NCBI RefSeq assembly: GCF_001652265.1 | Contig: NZ_LWBS01000272.1 | Location: 6,658 to 70,657 of the forward strand | Reading direction: 5' to 3' | DNA length: 64,000 nucleotides | From: Rhizobium leguminosarum | GTDB taxonomy: Bacteria > Pseudomonadota > Alphaproteobacteria > Rhizobiales > Rhizobiaceae | In this document: piece after piece, positions 58,753-64,000 of the stretch | How the letters are laid out: every line of letters starts with the position of its first letter | Numbering within the stretch: position 1 is the stretch's first letter | Notes under the pieces: generated by a model | Databases searched by the model: none | What the model saw: the letters and a program-made list of their open reading frames with translations, nothing else | What the model was told of the DNA's origin: nothing | Program-made: the position numbers and the translations under genes

Positions 58753-58831
58753 TTGACATAGGCGGGCCGTTATCGATCGCGAACGATCAATGACGGCGGC
58801 CTATGTAGCGGATTTATGAAGGACTATGGTT

Positions 58832-59533
58832 ATGGCAAGGTCTGGTGTTTATCGTAAGCTTGCGTATAGCGGAATCGTCGTCGCGATGTTTGCCGGAATG
58901 AATTCAAGCGCTTTTGCGGCAGCTTGCTTGGGTCCGGCAAATCTGACTTCCGGCGACATCAGTGGATTTTCAGCTAATCCCGCCGTTCTGCTCGACATGT
59001 CCGATCCGTTGGTTTTGTCATCGCGTGTTCGCGCGCTGGTCGGGAGTAGCAATGACGCGCTGTCGCCGGTGATCGAGCAGGCCAAGAAGGCCAGTGCCGC
59101 ACAAATGGCGGCTATTGGCTCCGGTCTGGCGCGGGCCGCAAACAGCTGTCAGGTGCCGGATCCGCAGTTCAAGCTGGCGATCGAAAAAGCCGTTGCCGAC
59201 GCGGCCATTGCCGATCCCAACCTCGCGCCGCTGCTTGCCGCCTTTGCAAAGGTCCTTGCCGAAGGCGGGACCGCAGCTCTTGGTCCGGGTGCAAGTGCCG
59301 CCGCATCCGGCATCGGCAATGACGGGCAAGTTGGACAAACCGGGCCTGGAGCGGATGATGGTACGCCGTTCGACGGCGCTGCCACAACTGCGGGCACGCT
59401 GAAGGTTTCGAATGCCGGCGCAGATGATTCATCGTCGACTTCAACGACGACGTTCGTCAGCATCGGAGCGGCTGGGCAGTCGTCCACCGATCCGACGCAG
59501 TCGACGAGCCAGAGTGTCCCGGTCATACAATAG
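58832..59533 (+). CDS. Secreted protein of unknown function between Wza and Wzc
   Basis: A 233-residue protein with a signal peptide (AYSGIVVAMFAGMNSSAFAA cleaved near this point) and two parts: an Ala-rich helical part (about 40-140, for example PVIEQAKKASAAQMAAIGSG) and a low-complexity Gly/Ser/Thr tail with repeated SSTDPTQSTSQS-like units. Two Cys in the mature part (ACLGP, SCQVP) may pair. Position between the Wza and Wzc homologues suggests a periplasmic or surface accessory protein of export. The ATG at 58832 is preferred over 58826, because AAGGA is then eight bases away. Confidence 0.75.
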   Translation: MARSGVYRKLAYSGIVVAMFAGMNSSAFAAACLGPANLTSGDISGFSANPAVLLDMSDPLVLSSRVRALVGSSNDALSPVIEQAKKASAAQMAAIGSGLARAANSCQVPDPQFKLAIEKAVADAAIADPNLAPLLAAFAKVLAEGGTAALGPGASAAASGIGNDGQVGQTGPGADDGTPFDGAATTAGTLKVSNAGADDSSSTSTTTFVSIGAAGQSSTDPTQSTSQSVPVIQ

Positions 59534-59584
59534 CTGGAATTGCCCGTAGATCTTAGCGCTTGACGCTTTTGTTGGAGATCGAAA

Positions 59585-61861
59585 TTGCTATCGCCAGATA
59601 AACTTACGCCGCGTATCGACCCCTCCCGCGATACTGGAAACGAAGCTGACTTCATCGATTTCGACAAGCTCATCGCAATCGCCCGCCGACAGTGGCGGAT
59701 GGTTGCGGCGTGCGGTTTCGCCTTCGCCATTCTCGGCATTGTGTATGTCCTGACTTCGGTGCCTGTCTACACCGCCGACACAAGCGTGCTGATCGACCGC
59801 AGCGATAGTCAGGTGATCAATCAGCTGGCGGCTTTCGGCCAGATGGACGATGACGAAGGTACTGTCCTCAGTCAGGTCGAGCTGTTGAAGTCCGACACGA
59901 TTGCCTATGCTGTCGTCGACAAACTTAAACTCGTCGACAATCCGGAGTTCATGGGACCGAAAAGCTCGCTTTTTTCCGTTTCAACATTGAAATCCTTCAT
60001 GAATTTTCGGTCGTGGTTTGCCGATGATGCAGTCGTCGCCCCCGATCCGGAAATGAGGCGCCGAGGCGCCGCGGAGACTGTCGCAGGCAATATTGATGTC
60101 GAACGCGTCGGCCGCTCCTATGTCCTTGACGTCAGTTATACCGCGCAGTCGCCCGGCCTAGCGCGTGATATCGCGGCTGGCATCGCCGACGTCTATCTGG
60201 TCGACAAGCTCAATTCGAAATACGAGGCGACACGCCGGGCCGGCCAATGGCTGCAGGAGCGTATCGAAGAGCTCCGGCAGCAGGCGCTGGACACCGACCT
60301 TGCGGTTCAAAAATTCCGCGGCGAGCATGGGCTTGTGGAGGCCGGATCCGGTACGCTGATTAGCGAGCAGCAGCTTTCCGAGATCAACACCCAATTGATC
60401 AATGCGCAGGCCGAGACAGCGAAGGCCGAGGCAAGATATGCCCGCGTCAAGTCGATCATCGACGCCAAGCAGACCGATGCGATCGTCACGGATGTGCTCG
60501 ACAGTTCCATTTCGAACGACCTACGCAAGAAATATCTGGAAGCTTCCAAGCTCGAGACCGAAATTGAGGCGCGGCTCGGTCCCGATCACGTCCAGGCGGT
60601 TCGGCTTCGTGCGGAAATGGAAGAATATAAGAGGCTCATGTTCGATGAGTTGAACCGTATCGCCGAAAGCTACCAAAGCGAGCTGCAGGTCGCGAAATCG
60701 CGAGAAGATTCTCTGCGCGACAGTGTGACGCAGGCGACGGGCGTAGCCGCAACGGCCGGCGAAACGCAGGTGCAGCTTCGCGAGCTGGAGCGCACGCGCG
60801 ATACCTATAAGAATCTCTATCAGAGCTTCTTGACGCGCTATCAGGAAGCAATTCAACAGCAGAGCTTTCCGATTACCGCTGCTCGCATCATCACGACGGC
60901 AGAGACGCCGACGAAGCCGAGTGCTCCGAAGAGAGCTCTCGTCGTGGCTTTCGCGATGTTCGTGGGATGTGCATTTGGAAGTGGTATAGCCGCCTTCCGC
61001 GAATTCCGGGATCGGTTCTTCCGCACCGGCGACGATGTCCGGGACGTGCTCGATGTCGAGTCTCTCGGTGTCATGCCGCTGATTGAAAATAACGTCGACG
61101 ATCCGACGCTCGTTGATCCCAGCAATCCGCGAAGCATTGCCAGGGGCGGGAAGACCACGACCTATGTCGAGGAGCATCCGCTCTCGGCATTTGCCGAGAC
61201 GCTTCGAAGCGCCAAGATAGCCATCGACCTCAGTGCTGCCGATCAGCGCTGCAAGGTCATCGGCGTCGTGTCGAGCTTGCCCGGCGAGGGGAAGTCGACG
61301 ACATCCATCAATTTTGCCAAGCTCCTGGCAATGCAGGGTGCGCGTTGCCTGCTTATCGACGGCGACATGCGAAATCCCGGTGCCACCCGAGCGATCGGCC
61401 GCCATGCCGAGGCCGGCTTGCTCGAGGCGATCGTCGACAGCCGTCCGCTCAAGGATCTGATCCTTCTCGATCCAAAAACAAAGCTCGCATTTTTGCCTAC
61501 GGTGGCACGGTATCGTGTTCCGCATTCGTCGGAGCTGCTTGCGTCACGCGGCATGGATCAGCTTCTTCAAACGGCACGTCAAAGCTTCGATTATATTATC
61601 GTCGACCTGCCGCCCTTGGCGCCAGTTGTGGATGCGCGCGCCATCAATTCGAAGCTCGATGCGGTGGTTTTCGTTATCGAGTGGGGAAAGACATCGCGCA
61701 AGGTCGTGCAGTCGACCCTGCTGTCCGAGCCGGAACTCTATGCGAAGTGCGTCGGTACGATATTGACCAAGGTCGACCCGTCGCAGATGAAACTTTACCG
61801 GACATTCGGTTCGAGCGAGTATTATTATAAGCGTTATTCGCGATACTATACCGAAAGCTGA
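59585..61861 (+). CDS. wzc: Polysaccharide co-polymerase / tyrosine autokinase, Wzc family
   Basis: A 758-residue inner-membrane protein: N-terminal helix (about 37-58), Wzz-type periplasmic coiled coil (about 60-450, including the GNVR-like segment), second helix (VVAFAMFVGCAFGSGIAAFR, about 455-475), and a cytoplasmic kinase with Walker A SSLPGEGKSTTS (about 563-574), Walker A' CLLIDGDMRNP and Walker B YIIVDLPPLAPV. The C-terminal cluster SSEYYYKRYSRYYTES contains six tyrosines for autophosphorylation. It controls chain length and export. The start is TTG at 59585, supported by GGAG seven bases upstream. It overlaps the next gene by one base. Confidence 0.92.
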   Translation: MLSPDKLTPRIDPSRDTGNEADFIDFDKLIAIARRQWRMVAACGFAFAILGIVYVLTSVPVYTADTSVLIDRSDSQVINQLAAFGQMDDDEGTVLSQVELLKSDTIAYAVVDKLKLVDNPEFMGPKSSLFSVSTLKSFMNFRSWFADDAVVAPDPEMRRRGAAETVAGNIDVERVGRSYVLDVSYTAQSPGLARDIAAGIADVYLVDKLNSKYEATRRAGQWLQERIEELRQQALDTDLAVQKFRGEHGLVEAGSGTLISEQQLSEINTQLINAQAETAKAEARYARVKSIIDAKQTDAIVTDVLDSSISNDLRKKYLEASKLETEIEARLGPDHVQAVRLRAEMEEYKRLMFDELNRIAESYQSELQVAKSREDSLRDSVTQATGVAATAGETQVQLRELERTRDTYKNLYQSFLTRYQEAIQQQSFPITAARIITTAETPTKPSAPKRALVVAFAMFVGCAFGSGIAAFREFRDRFFRTGDDVRDVLDVESLGVMPLIENNVDDPTLVDPSNPRSIARGGKTTTYVEEHPLSAFAETLRSAKIAIDLSAADQRCKVIGVVSSLPGEGKSTTSINFAKLLAMQGARCLLIDGDMRNPGATRAIGRHAEAGLLEAIVDSRPLKDLILLDPKTKLAFLPTVARYRVPHSSELLASRGMDQLLQTARQSFDYIIVDLPPLAPVVDARAINSKLDAVVFVIEWGKTSRKVVQSTLLSEPELYAKCVGTILTKVDPSQMKLYRTFGSSEYYYKRYSRYYTES

Positions 61862-62565
61862 TGTTCCGCGGTCGGTTCGTTTCGGTTACCAGGATCGCTT
61901 TCGTTATCGTCACCGTCGTCTTTGTGGTGCTGGCCGGTCGAGAGCTCTCCGCTTCGATAAGAACGGCCAGCATCTCGATCGTCGCCGAAAGGATCGAGCG
62001 TGGAGAGACGGTCGCGGATGACGTCGTGACCAAATACGCGTTGCGTAGTGTCGACGTCGTTGACGGACATTATTGTCGATCAGACGTCGTGGCTGCTGGC
62101 GTAACCCTCGTACTGGCGCAACTCGATCGGCAGAATGTCAATGTCAACTACGACGCCTGGGCCGTTGCGGCGTCGAGTGCGCGCCAGTATCTGCGGTATG
62201 CGCTTTCATGCATGCCGACGAACAGCAATTTTTGGCTTCGCCTTGCGGCCGTGCAGTCGACAATTGCGGAAGAGCCGGTCGCGATTGCGGGAATGATGAA
62301 GCGTTCGGTTGTGCTCGCGCCCTACGACCAAGTGATGATTCTGACGCGGTTTTATTTCTGGAACGATTTTACCGATGCAACGCTTACCGCGGCAAAGCGC
62401 GCCCTCGATAGCGATCTTACGACGATGCTGAAACTGGGCGATCGTTGCAGGGTCAACGCCACGATAAAAGAGATTAGCCCGCAGCTTCGTCCAATCTTCG
62501 ATCAGACCTGGACGAGCGTTGGAGAGGCCGCGACGGCGCGGTTCCGACAGCGTTGCAGCAAGTAA
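61861..62565 (+). CDS. Membrane-anchored protein of unknown function coupled to Wzc
   Basis: A 234-residue protein whose ATG shares one base with the wzc stop codon (TGATG), so it is translationally coupled. An N-terminal helix (RIAFVIVTVVFVVLAGRELS) anchors a periplasmic domain with four Cys (HYCRSD, LSCMPT, DRCRVN, RQRCSK), helical and possibly TPR-like in the middle (LRLAAVQSTIAEEPVAIAGM). I know no named family. It is the last gene of the cluster before a bidirectional terminator. Confidence 0.78.
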   Translation: MFRGRFVSVTRIAFVIVTVVFVVLAGRELSASIRTASISIVAERIERGETVADDVVTKYALRSVDVVDGHYCRSDVVAAGVTLVLAQLDRQNVNVNYDAWAVAASSARQYLRYALSCMPTNSNFWLRLAAVQSTIAEEPVAIAGMMKRSVVLAPYDQVMILTRFYFWNDFTDATLTAAKRALDSDLTTMLKLGDRCRVNATIKEISPQLRPIFDQTWTSVGEAATARFRQRCSK

Positions 62566-62745
62566 ATCACCGAGCCGGTTTTCAAAGACAGTTCCAAGCT
62601 CCAAAAAGGCAGTGAACCAACGCCCGATGGAATATGATCGTGCTGTTCTGGAGGCAATTCCGAGCACCGCTGAAGTTAGCGGTCCATCTGGTTGCCGGCA
62701 GCTGAGCACTGCGGCCCATTCTCTTGACCGGAGCTCAACTTGTAT

Positions 62746-62784
62746 AAAACAACGCCCGCTGCTTATGTGGCGGGCGTTGTTTTT
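62746..62784. terminator. Bidirectional intrinsic terminator
   Basis: AAAACAACGCCCGC and GCGGGCGTTGTTTT pair around a 10-nt loop and provide U-tracts on both strands. It sits between the convergent polysaccharide cluster and the Rap-like gene. Confidence 0.85.
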
Positions 62785-62800
62785 GATTGGCTATCGATGA

Positions 62801-63499
62801 TCAGACTTCTGCGTCCGCGCCAGTGATGTTGAGTGTCAGGACGCCGACGTCGGTGTGGCCTTCGCCGTCAGAGATCTTGTAGTACTGGACGGTTTCCGTG
62901 ACGTGATCGCCCGGAGCAACATCTACTGCCAGATCATAGGTGAATGTTCCATCCGCTTTGACATGGAACGTGCCATACGTGCCGGCGACATCGGTCGTTG
63001 CGCTTGGATTGCCGTTTACGGTCGTGGCGCCGAACTGACGCAGGAAGAGATGACCATTGTCGCCGGCAATGTCGTTGTCCAGGGCGTTGCCGCCGATGGC
63101 GTCGCCCTCGGTGAAGCTGTAGTGGTCGTCGACCGCGATCGGCTTTACCTGGGTTACACCCTGGATGTTCAGCGTGAACAGGCCGACATCGGTATGACCG
63201 CTGCCGTCGGAGATCTTGTACGAGACCTTCTCTTGGATCAATTCGCCATTGGTGAAGCCGATCTTAGCAGCGGCGCTCAGGACATAGGTGTAGCTGCCAT
63301 CGGGCTTGACGAAGAACGTGCCGTAGTCGCCCTGGATCTCGGTGACCTGGCTGTTGCCGCTCTTGGCGCCAACGCTCGCACCGTCGAAGGCGCGCAGGAA
63401 CAGGTGTCCGTTATCGGATGAATCGTTGGAAAGCAGATTTCCTGAAATGGCGTCAGTTTCCAGGAATGTTGCACTATCGTCGGTTGCGTGAACAGCCAT
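62801..63499 (-). CDS. Two-domain cadherin-like (Rap-type) surface adhesin
   Basis: A 232-residue protein built of two repeats of about 112 residues (about 1-113 and 117-229), each with NGHLFLR, YGTFxVKxDGxxTY and VxYKISDGxGHTDVG, the pattern of VCBS/CHDL domains with acidic turns suited to calcium binding. Size and architecture match RapA-type proteins of R. leguminosarum, secreted by the PrsDE type I system without a signal peptide; none is seen here either. RapA proteins bind the acidic surface polysaccharide and promote attachment. AAGGAG precedes the ATG at good spacing. Confidence 0.85.
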   Translation of the reverse strand: MAVHATDDSATFLETDAISGNLLSNDSSDNGHLFLRAFDGASVGAKSGNSQVTEIQGDYGTFFVKPDGSYTYVLSAAAKIGFTNGELIQEKVSYKISDGSGHTDVGLFTLNIQGVTQVKPIAVDDHYSFTEGDAIGGNALDNDIAGDNGHLFLRQFGATTVNGNPSATTDVAGTYGTFHVKADGTFTYDLAVDVAPGDHVTETVQYYKISDGEGHTDVGVLTLNITGADAEV

Positions 63500-63558
63500 C
63501 GGTTCTCTCCTTGAATTGTTCTTTGCCAGGTCAATTCTGACCTTTAGCGAGCTGCCCG

Positions 63559-63587
63559 ATTAAGGATATCTTAATACAGAGAGTCAA
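63559..63587 (-). promoter_or_regulatory. Promoter of the Rap-like gene
   Basis: On the minus strand, TTGACT (63587-63582), 17 bases, CTTAAT (63564-63559). Transcription would start near 63552, giving a leader of about 50 nt. Confidence 0.45.
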
Positions 63588-63910
63588 GCGTGTAATTAAC
63601 AGCACGTGAACATTTTGGGGTGTATCGTACAATAATGACACACCTGTAACTCGCGCAAGACAATGAAACGCCAGGGGATTGTTACGTTAAAAATAAGTGA
63701 AAATGTCAAATTACAGATACGAATCCTTTTTTCTTCAGGAGAGAAGAATGGTTATTCAAAGGCAATTTATAAAAATACGCTGATGTCCAGATATGCAGAT
63801 GAAATATTGACATAGTCACTACGGGCTATGGCGTGACATCGCTGTTTTGTTTCGTTGCTCGCTCGATCTCATGGTTTTCGGCGAAGTAACTGATGTCGTG
63901 CTCTTGTCAC
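63588..63910. other. AT-rich non-coding stretch
   Basis: No open frame with protein-like composition was found on either strand. The region is AT-rich and lies between the promoter of the Rap-like gene and the inverted repeat at the window end, so it is probably a regulatory region shared with a gene beyond 64000. Confidence 0.5.
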
Positions 63911-64000
63911 ATATGTTTATCAAGTAAGCTTTCTTTCGAGGCGGAATTTTCGCAAATTAATATGCGTGCCCTGGAAGATAGTCTTACTTGATAAACATAT
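63911..64000. repeat. Perfect 18-bp inverted repeat, 54 bp apart, at the window end
   Basis: ATATGTTTATCAAGTAAG (63911-63928) and CTTACTTGATAAACATAT (63983-64000) are exact inverse complements. They may extend beyond the window. They could be paired operator sites, ends of a small mobile element, or the arms of a long hairpin. Confidence 0.8.

Noticed and set aside
1..64000. Prophage, integron, insertion sequence or tRNA-borne island
   Set aside because: No integrase, transposase, phage structural gene or tRNA gene was recognised on either strand; the only mobile-looking sequences are short palindromic repeats.

Overview
The window reads as a chromosomal segment of a fast-growing Rhizobium (R. 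leguminosarum / R. etli type). The reasons are its high GC and very tight gene packing with ATGA overlaps, the RIME-type and other palindromic intergenic repeats, the PhyR-NepR-EcfG general stress locus, the hmuPSTUV haem locus, and alphaproteobacterial families such as BTLCP, DUF1236 and Rap-type cadherin-like proteins. No tRNA, rRNA, CRISPR array, insertion sequence or prophage was seen.

Region 1 (1-7.7 kb and 14.5-17.3 kb) is reductive pyrimidine catabolism. It holds a NitT/TauT-type ABC transporter (two permeases, the first cut by the window edge, and an ATPase), a cupin, dihydropyrimidinase, an unknown protein, an N-carbamoyl-beta-alanine amidohydrolase, a RutR-type TetR regulator, and, 7 kb away, dihydropyrimidine dehydrogenase PreT/PreA. 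Two similar 16-bp palindromes, one upstream of the amidohydrolase/rutR pair and one upstream of preT, resemble the RutR operator and suggest one regulon split in two.

Region 2 (7.7-14.5 kb) holds a bacteriophytochrome HWE kinase fused to a FATGUY-type receiver, with its haem oxygenase BphO. It is followed by a LysR/alcohol dehydrogenase divergent pair and a rhodanese/FtrA-like divergent pair.

Region 3 (17.4-21.9 kb) is the core of the general stress response: an HWE kinase, PhyR, NepR, the ECF sigma factor EcfG, and a DUF883/YqjE-like membrane pair. I found five sites matching the EcfG promoter (GGAAC-N16/17-CGTT). One starts a short terminator-bounded transcript with a C-rich hairpin loop beside the kinase gene, a probable counterpart of the Caulobacter stress sRNA GsrN. 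The others precede the kinase, phyR, the DUF883 gene and, 14 kb away, a DUF1236 gene.

Region 4 (21.9-29.3 kb) is haem iron acquisition: hmuV, U, T, S, P, a TonB, an HmuQ-like haem-degrading monooxygenase and three small unknown genes. Region 5 (29.4-42.7 kb) is mixed: DUF423, truncated haemoglobin, a TetR/SMR efflux pair, thuA plus a Gfo/Idh oxidoreductase, a winged-helix/TPR regulator, DUF1236, and a complete cecR-ybhGFSR-like export operon with what looks like a leaderless first gene.

Region 6 (42.8-64 kb) is dominated by surface polysaccharide functions: UDP-glucuronate epimerase, ManC, ManB, UDP-glucose dehydrogenase, an O-antigen ligase/polymerase, a Wza-like exporter, a Wzc-like tyrosine autokinase, secreted proteins of unknown function and a two-domain Rap-like adhesin. 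Ung, a quinone-detoxification-like pair, a KTSC protein, a decayed NodT-type efflux gene and a metallophosphatase lie among them. No glycosyltransferase is visible, so the assembly enzymes for this polysaccharide probably lie outside the window. The window ends on a perfect 18-bp inverted repeat.
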